Of a stretch of DNA of 64,000 bases, positions 27,026-36,400 are shown piece by piece (positions within the stretch are counted from its first letter, which is position 1; each line of letters begins with the position of its first letter). A program made the position numbers and the translations under genes. This DNA is from Ruegeria arenilitoris (GTDB lineage: Bacteria; Pseudomonadota; Alphaproteobacteria; Rhodobacterales; Rhodobacteraceae), in NCBI RefSeq assembly GCF_013032445.1, contig NZ_WQCA01000014.1, forward strand, positions 1 through 64,000, written 5' to 3'. Under the pieces are notes generated by a model. That model was not told where the DNA came from and ran no database searches. It saw nothing but the letters and a program-made list of their open reading frames with translations.

Positions 27026-28207
27026 ATGCTACAGACCACACCCATTGCTGCGACGACGCAGTCTCACGTTACACGTGAAATTTCTGATCGTCTACAAGTT
27101 GCACTTACTACACACCTGACTCAGGCGTATTCGCCAGAGTTGTCAAAGACCCTCCGCCTCTTCAGTGCAACTGAGGTTGCCGACCTGTTTGGTACAACCG
27201 GACAGTACCTGCGAAAAGGCCATGCTGAGGGCTCACTTCCGGAGCCAGAAGTCAACAAGAATGGCCGGCGCTTTTACTCTGGGGCTGAAATCAAAGCGAT
27301 GCGCCAGATCCTTGAAGGTAGCTCCAGAAAGCCGGGCAAATACCTACCCGGCCGTCGCGATAGCGACCGGCTTCAGGTTATTCAACTTATGAACTTCAAG
27401 GGTGGCAGTGCAAAATCCACTTCAGCTATTCACCTATGTCACTATCTTGCGCTTCAAGGTTATCGTGTTCTGGCTATCGACCTTGATCCACAAGGCAGCT
27501 TAACTGGATTTTGCGGAATACAGCCCGAGATCGAGTTTGAAGGAAATTCGATTTATGATGCCCTTCGCTACGAAGACCCAATCCCAATGTCCGAGTGTAT
27601 TCGGGACACCTACTTCCCCGGACTGGATCTTTCTCCTGCCCAGTTAATACTGTCGGAGTTTGAAACAGAAACCGCCGTCTACGCCCGCAAAGGCATCCCT
27701 TTCTTTAATCGACTCTCCAACGCTATCGAGTCAGTAGAGGAAAACTATGATGTGATCATTGTCGATAGCCCGCCTTCGTTGGGGTTTCTAACGCTGGCGG
27801 GATTGTTCGCGGCGACCTCAGTAATCGTACCACTGACACCGAGCATGTTGGACGTAGCGTCCACGCAGCAATTTCTTGAGATGACTTCGGCTTATCTGGA
27901 AGAGTTTGAAAACTCCGGAATTCCGATAGTCCATGACAACTTCCGGTTCCTTATAACCCGAGACGATCCATCCGATACTCCGTCTCAGCAAATTGTAAGC
28001 CTGATGCGGGCGCTGTTTCAAGATCGGGTGATCGGAGCAACTGCGCTGCGAAGCACTGCTATTGCCGATGCTGCAATGCTGAAAATGACTATGTATGAAG
28101 TTGTTCGGTCAGAAATGACGCGGTCTACTTATGACCGTGCACGATCTAGTATGGACGCCGTGGGACACGAAGTTTCAAACATGATTCAAACCGCGTGGGG
28201 CCGTTGA
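27026..28207 (+). CDS. repA: Plasmid partitioning ATPase RepA (ParA family)
   Basis: A 393-aa RepA. An N-terminal HTH part (about 40-100, SATEVADLFGTTGQYLRKGH) precedes a ParA ATPase domain with deviant Walker A NFKGGSAKST (residues 123-132), LDPQGSLTG and VDSPPSLGF. It segregates the plasmid with RepB and represses the operon. The start at 27026 is favoured by AGGAAAA upstream; ATG 27005 is an alternative without such a site. RepB follows after 1 bp. Confidence 0.93.
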   Translation: MLQTTPIAATTQSHVTREISDRLQVALTTHLTQAYSPELSKTLRLFSATEVADLFGTTGQYLRKGHAEGSLPEPEVNKNGRRFYSGAEIKAMRQILEGSSRKPGKYLPGRRDSDRLQVIQLMNFKGGSAKSTSAIHLCHYLALQGYRVLAIDLDPQGSLTGFCGIQPEIEFEGNSIYDALRYEDPIPMSECIRDTYFPGLDLSPAQLILSEFETETAVYARKGIPFFNRLSNAIESVEENYDVIIVDSPPSLGFLTLAGLFAATSVIVPLTPSMLDVASTQQFLEMTSAYLEEFENSGIPIVHDNFRFLITRDDPSDTPSQQIVSLMRALFQDRVIGATALRSTAIADAAMLKMTMYEVVRSEMTRSTYDRARSSMDAVGHEVSNMIQTAWGR

Positions 28208-28208
28208 A

Positions 28209-29183
28209 ATGGCACTTAAACAAAATAAAACCAGCATGGCTGCAGCGATTGCAGCGGCAGCCGGAAACCCACCAATCCCACCTACAAAAACGGAACGCGC
28301 CAACGCGGCACTTCCTCGCGGCACTATAGCTTCGGTCCGTGTTGGAGCTGGTGGTATCCAAGACATCGATACCTCGCTTATTTTGCCCTGGGGCCCAAGA
28401 GATAGGCTTGGGATCGAGTTAACACCTGTTAACTCCGAAGCAGAACCAACAGTCGATCCAGCTGTTCTGGAACTGGCTGAAAGCATCAAAGACGCAGGAG
28501 GCCAACAGGTTCCTGTCCTCCTGCGTCCGTCTGAGGAAGCGGACGGCCACTTCGAGGTTATTTACGGCCGCCGCCGCATCCTAGCTTGTCAGTATCTAAA
28601 CCAGCCTGTTCGCGCTTTGGTGCGCGCGTTGGATGACAAAGAGGCGCTTCAGGCAAAGGGTCTGGAGAACTCTTCTCGTGTTGACCTCAGTTACTACGAG
28701 AGAGCCCGGTTTGCGCGAGAGATTCTAAACCAAGGATATGATCGTTCTGAAGTGATCACGGCACTGGCCATCTCAAAAAACACGTTGTCGCAATTGGAGC
28801 GAATTACAAACGATATTCCCGATGATCTTGGCGATATGATCGGCCCAGCACCGAGATCCGGGCGGCCCAAGTGGACGGCACTCGCCGATGCGTTGCGAAA
28901 AAAGATGATAACAGCGGACAAGGCTAAGAAACTCTTGGAGATGCTCAACGCAGGTAGTTCAGACGATCGGTTAAACGGGCTTTTAGCCAGCTTGGCTCGT
29001 AAGAAAGAAGCACAAGAAATCCGACCGGCACCCGACGTTGTCATTAAGATCAGCAATTCAACGGTGAATATGACGATCAAAAGAGCAGGGGAAAATGAAG
29101 CCTACTCACGTTGGCTTTCGGACAACCTTTCTCAAATAGTTCAGGAATCCTACGAGCGCTTCAAAGAAAACGCCGAGGAGTAA
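28209..29183 (+). CDS. repB: Plasmid partitioning protein RepB (ParB family)
   Basis: A 324-aa ParB-like protein. The ParB N-terminal domain contains GGQQVPVLLRPSEE and YGRRRILACQ (about 95-135), followed by a HTH around SEVITALAISKNTLSQLERI. It binds parS and is pulled by RepA. Unusually, parS site 2 lies within its own coding sequence (codons about 70-75). It is translated right after repA. Confidence 0.93.
   Translation: MALKQNKTSMAAAIAAAAGNPPIPPTKTERANAALPRGTIASVRVGAGGIQDIDTSLILPWGPRDRLGIELTPVNSEAEPTVDPAVLELAESIKDAGGQQVPVLLRPSEEADGHFEVIYGRRRILACQYLNQPVRALVRALDDKEALQAKGLENSSRVDLSYYERARFAREILNQGYDRSEVITALAISKNTLSQLERITNDIPDDLGDMIGPAPRSGRPKWTALADALRKKMITADKAKKLLEMLNAGSSDDRLNGLLASLARKKEAQEIRPAPDVVIKISNSTVNMTIKRAGENEAYSRWLSDNLSQIVQESYERFKENAEE
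28418..28433. promoter_or_regulatory. parS: parS centromere site 2 (inside repB)
   Basis: GTTAACACCTGTTAAC, matching the repABC centromere consensus, inside the repB reading frame. Confidence 0.9.
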
Positions 29184-29187
29184 GCGA

Positions 29188-29203
29188 GTTAACAACTGTT
29201 AAC
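29188..29203. promoter_or_regulatory. parS: parS centromere site 3 (repB-repC intergenic)
   Basis: GTTAACAACTGTTAAC, 4 bp after the repB stop. With sites 1 and 2 it gives the series GTTAAC-NNCT-GTTAAC. Confidence 0.9.
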
Positions 29204-29235
29204 TCTACATGAGGCAACGAGCAAAGAGGAGAAAA

Positions 29236-29272
29236 GCAAAAAAGAAACCCCCGAAACCTACGGCTCCGAGGG
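29236..29272 (-). terminator. Rho-independent terminator of the antisense RNA
   Basis: On the minus strand CCCTCGGA pairs with TTTCGGGGG around an 8-nt loop (29248-29272), followed by a T-rich tract (29236-29247). It is the expected 3' end of the incompatibility RNA of repABC plasmids. Confidence 0.6.
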
Positions 29273-29306
29273 CTGAAAACCAACTAGTGGTTATAGATTT
29301 GACACC
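29240..29306 (-). ncRNA. Predicted countertranscribed RNA (incompatibility RNA) of repABC
   Basis: repABC operons encode a small antisense RNA in the repB-repC gap that limits repC expression and sets incompatibility. Here a promoter-like pair (29313-29341) and a terminator hairpin bracket about 67 nt on the minus strand. The position, strand and size fit the known RNA. Exact ends are inferred from the promoter and terminator and not seen directly. Confidence 0.6.
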
Positions 29307-29312
29307 TAAACC

Positions 29313-29341
29313 CTAACAGCCCGCGAATCACGAGACAACAA
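29313..29341 (-). promoter_or_regulatory. Candidate promoter of the antisense RNA
   Basis: On the minus strand TTGTTG (-35) and TGTTAG (-10) are separated by 17 bp, pointing into the ctRNA hairpin. Confidence 0.45.
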
Positions 29342-29389
29342 AAAACGCCTCTGGGTGAACAGGTTTTCTTTGTCTGCTGACATAAACTC

Positions 29390-30439
29390 ATGAAAACAGT
29401 AACAGCATTGGCTCCAAACGGAGCAACCTTGTCGGGAACGGCAGGGCAGGGGGGTAATACGCCTAAAAAATGGATGCTACTTCGAGCCGTTGAGGAAGCC
29501 CGGGAACCGCTTGGGCTTAAATCCACGTCTCTCAATGTCCTGAGAGCTATGGTTTCCTTTATGAGTGGAGATCAGATTTCTGCGGATCAGGATGACCGTC
29601 ACATCTGCTTCGCTTCCAACGTGGCAATCGCAAAACGAACCCACGTCAGTGTTCAAACAGTTGAGCGCCATATCTCAGCGTTGGTTGAGCTCGGGCTTAT
29701 CCGTCGCGTCATGAGCGCAAACGGCAAACGTTGGGCGCGCCGGGACCGACAGGGTAGGGTGGTTACCGCAACTGGACTGTCCCTTATGCCCTTGTCTGAA
29801 AGGTATGCCGAGTTAATCCAAGAAGCCCAGAGGCATGCTGATCGCGCTCTCGAGTTCACATTACTCCGCGACAAAGTATCGGCCGCTCTGGCTAGCCTCA
29901 GAAAACTCGTAGCAGACGACACGGCGATTTCAGATTTGATGGCCACCGTACGCAATGCTCTGCGTCGCAAACCAGATGCAAATGTACTAGGCAACCTTCT
30001 GGCGGAAATCTCTGTGGAAATCTCCCAGATAACACAAGCAGATACAGAAAATTTGAGGGCCAATGACCATGAAAATGAGGGGCACAAAGAGGACTCTTTG
30101 AATCCGATAGTTAAGAAAGAAAAACATTCTCAGATTCAAGTTTCTCCAGATCAAATGGAGCGCAGCTTTCCACGCTTGTGCTCGGAACTTCGCTTTGCCC
30201 GAGATCAGACGCATTGTGACCGTCTTATGGACGATATCGCCGAGTACCTACGATTTGGTCAGACCTGGTATGCTATGAAATCGACACATGGCCCAGCTCT
30301 CCGTTTCATGGTTTTGGGATATATTTTCCAACGAGCGGAGAACATAAAATCTCACCAGGCCTATTTGATTTCTCTGACGTCAAAGATCGATCGGGGAGAC
30401 ATGCAGCCAACCGCATTGTTGGCACAAAATTCAAAATAA
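29390..30439 (+). CDS. repC: Replication initiator RepC
   Basis: A 349-aa RepC, the initiator of repABC plasmids. The N-terminal winged-helix region has KWMLLRAVEEAREPLGLKS, VSVQTVERHISALVELGLIR and NGKRWARRD. The C-terminal part is less conserved. RepC is somewhat short for the family (often about 400 aa). In this family the replication origin lies inside repC. The 206-bp gap before it carries parS site 3 and the predicted antisense RNA. Confidence 0.93.
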   Translation: MKTVTALAPNGATLSGTAGQGGNTPKKWMLLRAVEEAREPLGLKSTSLNVLRAMVSFMSGDQISADQDDRHICFASNVAIAKRTHVSVQTVERHISALVELGLIRRVMSANGKRWARRDRQGRVVTATGLSLMPLSERYAELIQEAQRHADRALEFTLLRDKVSAALASLRKLVADDTAISDLMATVRNALRRKPDANVLGNLLAEISVEISQITQADTENLRANDHENEGHKEDSLNPIVKKEKHSQIQVSPDQMERSFPRLCSELRFARDQTHCDRLMDDIAEYLRFGQTWYAMKSTHGPALRFMVLGYIFQRAENIKSHQAYLISLTSKIDRGDMQPTALLAQNSK

Positions 30440-30517
30440 CCGCGGACGAGCAGGCCGTACTTATGAATTCACATCTCGCTCATGAGTTCAGAGCAACAGA
30501 TGTAGTTCATGCCATCG

Positions 30518-30559
30518 TTCTATTGTGAATAGAATGCGGATGTACTACATTGTATTACA
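30518..30559. promoter_or_regulatory. Operator region of the toxin-antitoxin pair
   Basis: TTCTATT-GTG-AATAGAA (30518-30534) is a perfect dyad. It is followed by TGTACTACA (30541-30549) and TGTATTACA (30551-30559), two copies of TGTA-N-TACA one base apart. Each copy is itself a palindrome, the pattern expected for ribbon-helix-helix dimers binding side by side. They lie 22 bp before the antitoxin start. Confidence 0.55.
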
Positions 30560-30580
30560 CAGCGGAAATAGGTGATTGCG

Positions 30581-30865
30581 ATGAGTACCAGCCCATATTC
30601 AATCCGTCTCGATGAAGACTTGAGAAAGTCCCTGGAACGAGAAGCTGCGATAGAAGATCGGCCGCCTGCGCAGCTCGCTGTACGGGCAATTAGAATGATG
30701 TTGGAATCCAAGGCCGCAAAGCGTGCAGCCATTGATGCAGCTGTCGAAAAAGCAGATCTAGGTAAGTTCATCACGGCAGACGAAATGAATGCCTGGGTAG
30801 ACAGCTGGGATACCGAGAATGAGCTCTCTGCTCCGGTCGCAAGCGGGCAATCCAATAACCAATGA
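30581..30865 (+). CDS. Ribbon-helix-helix antitoxin (ParD/RelB-like)
   Basis: A 94-aa protein. Residues 5-45 (PYSIRLDEDLRKSLEREAAI, QLAVRAIRMMLES) form an N-terminal ribbon-helix-helix DNA-binding fold, and the acidic C-terminus would wrap the toxin. It overlaps the toxin gene by 4 bp (ATGA). It probably represses its own promoter through the TGTANTACA repeats. With the toxin it would stabilise the plasmid. Confidence 0.82.
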   Translation: MSTSPYSIRLDEDLRKSLEREAAIEDRPPAQLAVRAIRMMLESKAAKRAAIDAAVEKADLGKFITADEMNAWVDSWDTENELSAPVASGQSNNQ

Positions 30866-31143
30866 AAATTGTATTTCTCGAAGATACCGCCCGGGACATT
30901 CAATGGTTCCGCTACTACTACACGTCAGTTTTTCCTGAAGGCAGCGAGAGGGCACGAGCACAGCTCAAAGCCATTCAGCTTACTCTTGCAGCCAACCCGT
31001 TTGCAGGTCACCCAAGTGACACACGCCAAGACGTACGGGAGCTTTCAGTACCGCGAACCCCATTCACGCTAATCTATCGTGTAATGCCCACTCAGATAGA
31101 AATTCTGCGTCTCTGGGATACCCGGCAGGGCGCAGGCTATTAA
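30862..31143 (+). CDS. ParE/RelE-superfamily toxin
   Basis: A 93-aa toxin with the ParE/RelE core: ARDIQWFRYYYTSVF, NPFAGHPS, VRELSVPRTPFTLIYRV and the C-terminal EILRLWDTRQG. ParE members poison gyrase and RelE members cut mRNA; the RTPFTLIYRV segment leans to ParE. It lies directly after repABC, the usual place for an addiction module. Confidence 0.85.
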   Translation: MKIVFLEDTARDIQWFRYYYTSVFPEGSERARAQLKAIQLTLAANPFAGHPSDTRQDVRELSVPRTPFTLIYRVMPTQIEILRLWDTRQGAGY

Positions 31144-31398
31144 AACCCGGAGTCTAAGCTGGCGGCATCAGGCGGGCAGGGTAGGGGGTAAGAAATCGAA
31201 CTTTTTCTGCTATTCGACCTCTAGCTTCTGCACAGAGGGCGGATTTCGGTCATTCGCTGCACCTGCGAAGAGTAGGAGCCGTCGAGTTAGAAGCAGACAT
31301 TCAGTCAGTGCCATGACAGCCAAATTAGTTGGATTACCAGAAGGGCATGCATTGTCGAGATTTCGTGACATCCGTTAGACTGTGAGCAGGAGGGTCCT

Positions 31399-33312
31399 AT
31401 GCAGCGCCGACTCGCCGCGATCATGGCTGCCGATGTCGTTGGGTATTCGTCGTTGATGGGTAGCGACGAGGCAGAGGTATTGTCCGCCCTCAAAACTCTG
31501 CGTTCAGAGATTTTTGATCCCGCAATCGCAAGACATCACGGACGCCTCGTAAAGTTAATGGGGGATGGTGCTCTTGTCGAATTCGCTTCGGTTGTCGATG
31601 CTGTATCCTGTGGCGTTGAGATCCAGCGGGCACTGGTTGAGGCTGCTCCGACCCTTGCCAACGGGTCGCGGGTGCAACTTCGGATCGGGATAAACCTCGG
31701 TGATGTCATGATCGCTGATGGGGACCTTTATGGAGACGGGGTGAATGTTGCCTCTCGCATTGAAGGTCTGGCGGACCCAGGCGGCGTCGCGGTTTCTGAG
31801 AGTGTGGTCCAACAGGCCATGGGCAAGGTGGATGCCAGATTTGAGGATCTCGGACTGAAAAACCTGAAGAACATCGCTGAACCGGTTCGAGTTTTCCGCG
31901 TCATGTCCGACAGAGCGCCCGCATCCAAACGGCGATCAAACAAATTTCCATTGATAACCGGTGCATCGGTGCTGGTTGGTCTTGGGGCTGTCGGCTTATT
32001 AACGTGGTGGATCGGCTTTGGTCACGAGCCGGTTGATGCCATGACCTTTGATGAAGCTGCTCTGCTGACAGAGCCAACAGGTCCGACCATTGCGGTTCTA
32101 CCATTTAAAAACCTTAGCAATACGGACGCCCGCGATTTATTGGCTGTAGGCATTGGCGAAGACATCATCGTTGAGTTGGGCAGCTACCAGGACCTCAATG
32201 TACTGTCCCGCCAATCCACCCACTCCGTTGGGCCGGACGAAAGTGACCCGCGCAGTATCCGGGGGAAATTCGGTGCGGACTATGTGCTGGAAGGTTCAGT
32301 CCGGCAGGTTGCAGATCGTCTGCGCGTGACAGCGCGACTGATAGATACAACTTCGGGGCTTCAGGTCTGGTCGGGGGCGTATGATGAAAGTCTTACGACT
32401 TCAAATATTCTGGACGTTCAACTGAGCATAACCGAAAAAGTTGCCTCTGCCGTGGGTGACGCGGGCGGGGCTATCAAGCGCCTTCACGCAGGTCATGCGC
32501 GTGCGAAACCTCCGGAACATCTCTCGTCTTATGAATGTTCCCTGCTGCGCGTTGGTTTTCTGAACCGACGGGACATGCAAGAGCGCGTCCGCGGCTGTAT
32601 CCTGCGGGTTGTCGAAGACGAACCCGAGTATTGGCGCGGGTGGGCGCAATTGGCCGAGGCACTGCTGACGGATGTGAAGCTGTTTACCGGGCTGTATCCA
32701 GGGGCACAGGATGAGAAAATCCAACGCGCGGAAGAGGCGGCGCGGAACGCGGTGTCGCTGAACCCGTATTCTGCGCGCGCTCACTTCCTTCTGGCGCTTG
32801 TACTTCAGATTCAGCGCGATCTTGACGGGTTCTTTTCGTCTGCCGAAACGGCGCTGGCATTGGGGACGGATCGTTATCTGCAAGGGCAGATCGGATACGA
32901 GTTCATTTGGTCCGGGCGACTGGATTTGGGCGCTGCTCTTGTTGAAAATGCAATTACGTTGGACCCAAATGCGGCAGACCCAAACTGGTACCAGGCGCTG
33001 GCCGAGTATCATTTCCTGAACGGAGATTATGAAACAGCGCTGAGCACCTATCGCAAAGGGGCACAGCCGGACATTTGGTGGTCGGTTTCCATAGAAGTCG
33101 CAATTCTGGCTGAACTTGGTCCGCGCGACGCCGCCATTGCCGCGCGGGACAGACTCAACAAAATTCGTCCAGGGATAAAAATTGCTGACATTGTCTGGAT
33201 GTACCGGCGCTTTGCGCGCCCGGATGAACACATCCTTCCCTTCGTCAAAGCTTACAGAGCTGTGGACATGCCCGAGGGACAGTTTGCCCCGCTACAGGAT
33301 AGTGCAGGCTGA
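31399..33312 (+). CDS. Class III adenylate/guanylate cyclase with TolB-like and TPR regions
   Basis: A 637-aa protein. The N-terminal class III cyclase domain (about 5-170) keeps metal-binding Asp in AADVVGYS, the KLMGDGALVEF block and the NVASRIEGLA transition-state residues, so it looks active. A membrane helix follows (about 183-203), then a FlgO/TolB-N-like region starting GPTIAVLPFKNLSN, then tetratricopeptide-type repeats to the end. It is a common alphaproteobacterial sensor architecture, anchored in the inner membrane, making cAMP (or cGMP). The signal is unknown. A second cyclase gene follows 169 bp downstream. Confidence 0.88.
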   Translation: MQRRLAAIMAADVVGYSSLMGSDEAEVLSALKTLRSEIFDPAIARHHGRLVKLMGDGALVEFASVVDAVSCGVEIQRALVEAAPTLANGSRVQLRIGINLGDVMIADGDLYGDGVNVASRIEGLADPGGVAVSESVVQQAMGKVDARFEDLGLKNLKNIAEPVRVFRVMSDRAPASKRRSNKFPLITGASVLVGLGAVGLLTWWIGFGHEPVDAMTFDEAALLTEPTGPTIAVLPFKNLSNTDARDLLAVGIGEDIIVELGSYQDLNVLSRQSTHSVGPDESDPRSIRGKFGADYVLEGSVRQVADRLRVTARLIDTTSGLQVWSGAYDESLTTSNILDVQLSITEKVASAVGDAGGAIKRLHAGHARAKPPEHLSSYECSLLRVGFLNRRDMQERVRGCILRVVEDEPEYWRGWAQLAEALLTDVKLFTGLYPGAQDEKIQRAEEAARNAVSLNPYSARAHFLLALVLQIQRDLDGFFSSAETALALGTDRYLQGQIGYEFIWSGRLDLGAALVENAITLDPNAADPNWYQALAEYHFLNGDYETALSTYRKGAQPDIWWSVSIEVAILAELGPRDAAIAARDRLNKIRPGIKIADIVWMYRRFARPDEHILPFVKAYRAVDMPEGQFAPLQDSAG

Positions 33313-33481
33313 CCGACAGGGCGGGGTAAGGCATAGGGCGGCGCCAGTCTGGCATCGATTCTCATTCGGGCACACTTGCTATTCGTGCACCGCCTCTATT
33401 TCGTCGTCCATAGGGAAGCGACGACATCCTTTCGTGCGTCTGTTATTGTCGCACCGGGTTTTATGCTCAGGTGTTTTCCGG

Positions 33482-36400
33482 ATGTCAATCGCTGAATGGC
33501 TCAGGGAGCTTGGTCTAGACAGGTACGTCGCGGTCTTCGAGGAGAACGCGATAGACATCGACACGTTGCCTGAATTGACCGACGCGGATCTGGCCTCGAT
33601 CGGTGTGCTGCTTGGTCACAGAAAAAAGATCCTCAAGGCCGTCAACGATGCCGCGGCAACAGCTGCCGAGGTGACTCCGGACCGTGCCGGAGCCGCTATT
33701 GGCCAAAGACGGCAGGTCACGGTGCTGTTCGCCGACCTGACAGGATACACGCGGCTCTCAGCACGTCTGGACCCGGAGGAGGCACACAAGCTCCTGAACA
33801 ACTACTTCGCTGCCGTGGACGTGGTCGTCGAGAACTACGCAGGGAGGGTCGATAAACATATCGGCGATTGTGTCATGGCCGTCTTCGGCGCACCGATCGC
33901 CCACTCCGATGATCCTGAACGGGCGCTGCGTGCAGCGTCTGAAATCCACGATGCGATCCGCGACCTGTCCGATAGACTGGGTCTCGATCTCAGCGCCCAC
34001 ATCGGGATCGCTTCCGGTCAGGTTGTCGCCAGCCGGACGGGCAGCGAGCAACATGTCGAATACACGGTAACCGGCAATACCGTAAACTTGGCTTCCCGTC
34101 TCGACGATATAGCGGCACCTGAAGAGACGCTGGTGTCTGAAGCGGTCTACCGAGCGACCTCGCAGATTGCTGATTTTGCGTCACGGGGCGAGGCGTCGGT
34201 GCAGGGGTTAGATGCGGAAGTTCCGATCTGGGCCTTCGAGTGTTTCCGGGAATCGGAGCAAACGGATTACGCAACGCCCTTTGTTGGCCGCGCCGCTGAA
34301 CTAAGCCAGCTCACGTCCATCACCGAATGCGTCCGAGCAGACGGGTCCGGACATATCGTGTTGTTGCGCGGCGAGGCTGGGATCGGCAAAACGCGACTGA
34401 CCGAGGAATATATTGGGATCGCCGATGCACAGGGATTTGCAACTCACCGTGTGCACATTGTCGATTTTGGTGCTGCCCGTGGCCCACGCGTTCTGCGCGA
34501 CCTAGCCTCGACCCTGTTGGGGCTACCGCTTCAGACAGACGAAGCAGCACGCCGCAAGGTGCTTGGCCAAATTCTCGTTGACGGGAGCATCGCCGCGGAG
34601 AATTTGGTTTTCTTGAACGACCTGCTTGATCTGCCACAGCCCGATCACTTGCAGCGGATCTATTCCAAGATGCCGAGCGATGAACGGCTCGCCGGCATTG
34701 GCGTGACGCTTGGTGCGATTATCACAGCGCAGGCCGCACGGGCACCACAGCTAATCGTGATGGAGGATGTGCACTGGGCAGAACAGGCAACGATTGAGGT
34801 GCTCTCTGGACTGGCGGCGGACTTGTCCTGTTGCCGGGCAATTCTCATGCTGACGAGCCGGATTGAGGGATGGACACTGTCCCACGGTTTTCCCCGGTTC
34901 TTCCGAGGTTGCCCGATCACGTCGATCGAGTTGCAGCCGCTGCGCGAGGCAGATGCGGTTCAGCTTGCCGAGGCCTTGGCCGATGGGCTTGCCATCGACC
35001 TCGGGCGACTGGTCGAGCGTGCGGATGGAAACCCACTCTTTCTCGAGCAGATGATGCGCAACCTATCCCACGTTCAGAGCACAGCTTTGCCGGACACGAT
35101 CCACGGTCTTGTGCTGGCACGGATCGACCGGCTTCCGGTTCGCGATCGCGAGGCTATCATGGCGGCATCGGTCCTCGGCAATCGCTTTGAACTATCGGCG
35201 CTTCGCGATCTGATAGGGAAACCTGCCTACGAATGCGAAACTCTCATCCGGCATCGGCTTGTCAGGCTCGAGGGTGAGGAGCATCTGTTCGCCCATGCCC
35301 TGATCCGGGAAGGCGTCAATGCGTCGATTTTGCGCGACAGGCGACGCGAACTTCATCTGCGTGCAGCCGAGCACTATCGAGCCCGCGATCTGATCTTGCA
35401 TGCTCAGCACCTCGACTGCGCAGAGTCGCCTGAGGCTCCGGCCGCTGCTCTGGCGGCGGCGCAGGACCAAGCGGCGCGAGTCCGCTACGAAACCGCAATG
35501 CAACTCGCCGTGCGCGGAAGTGAGCTCTCAACGGGCCCAGAGCAATACGATCTGCAAATGCTGCTGGGCGATCTGTCGAGGCGCCTCGGCAAGACCGACC
35601 AGATGATCGAAGCATATCGCGCCGCCCATGATGCCGCAGATAGCGGAGCAGAACGATCCAAAGCACTCATCGGGGTCGCCGAGGCGCAACGCATCGCTGA
35701 GGCCTACGACGACGTGCTTGACACGCTTTCAAACGCGCTTCGTGAGGCGGACGACGCGCCTTTCCTGAATGAGCGCGCCCGGATTTGCCAGCTTAAGGCA
35801 GGCGTGCATTTCGTACGCGGCGACACCGCGGCCGGTCTTGCCGAGAACCGCCGATCGCTGGATCTCGCCCGGCAAGCGGGGTCTCGGGAACTAGAGGCGC
35901 AGGCGCAGGGCAATCTGGGTGACGCCGAGTTTGCCGCAGCGCGGATGATCTCGGCCCACGCACGCTTTGATGATTGTGTTTCTCTTGGCCGTGAGCACGG
36001 CCTCGACGACGCGATTGCGGCAAATCTTGCGATGCGCGGTCAGACGTTGCTTTATCTCTGCCGTACAGAGGATGCCCTCGCGGACTGCGAGGAAGCGCTG
36101 CAGCTGGCAAGATCGCACTTCAATCCGCGCGCCGAGGTGGTGGCCCTACTGGTTGGTATCTACACGCTGGAGCTCTTTGACATTGCGGCAACCAGGGACT
36201 GGGCGCTGAGCACCATCGATGCTGCAAAGCGGATCGGCTCGGTAAATTTTGAAAATGTTGGCCGCGAGTATCTCGGCCGAGCGACTGCGCTCCAGGGCGA
36301 CTATGCTAAGGCAGAACGCTTGGTCGTGAGCGCGGTTGACGCATTTCGTCAATCAGAATCCGGCATGCGCTTCCTCGGCGGGCGGGCGCTTGGCAGCCTC

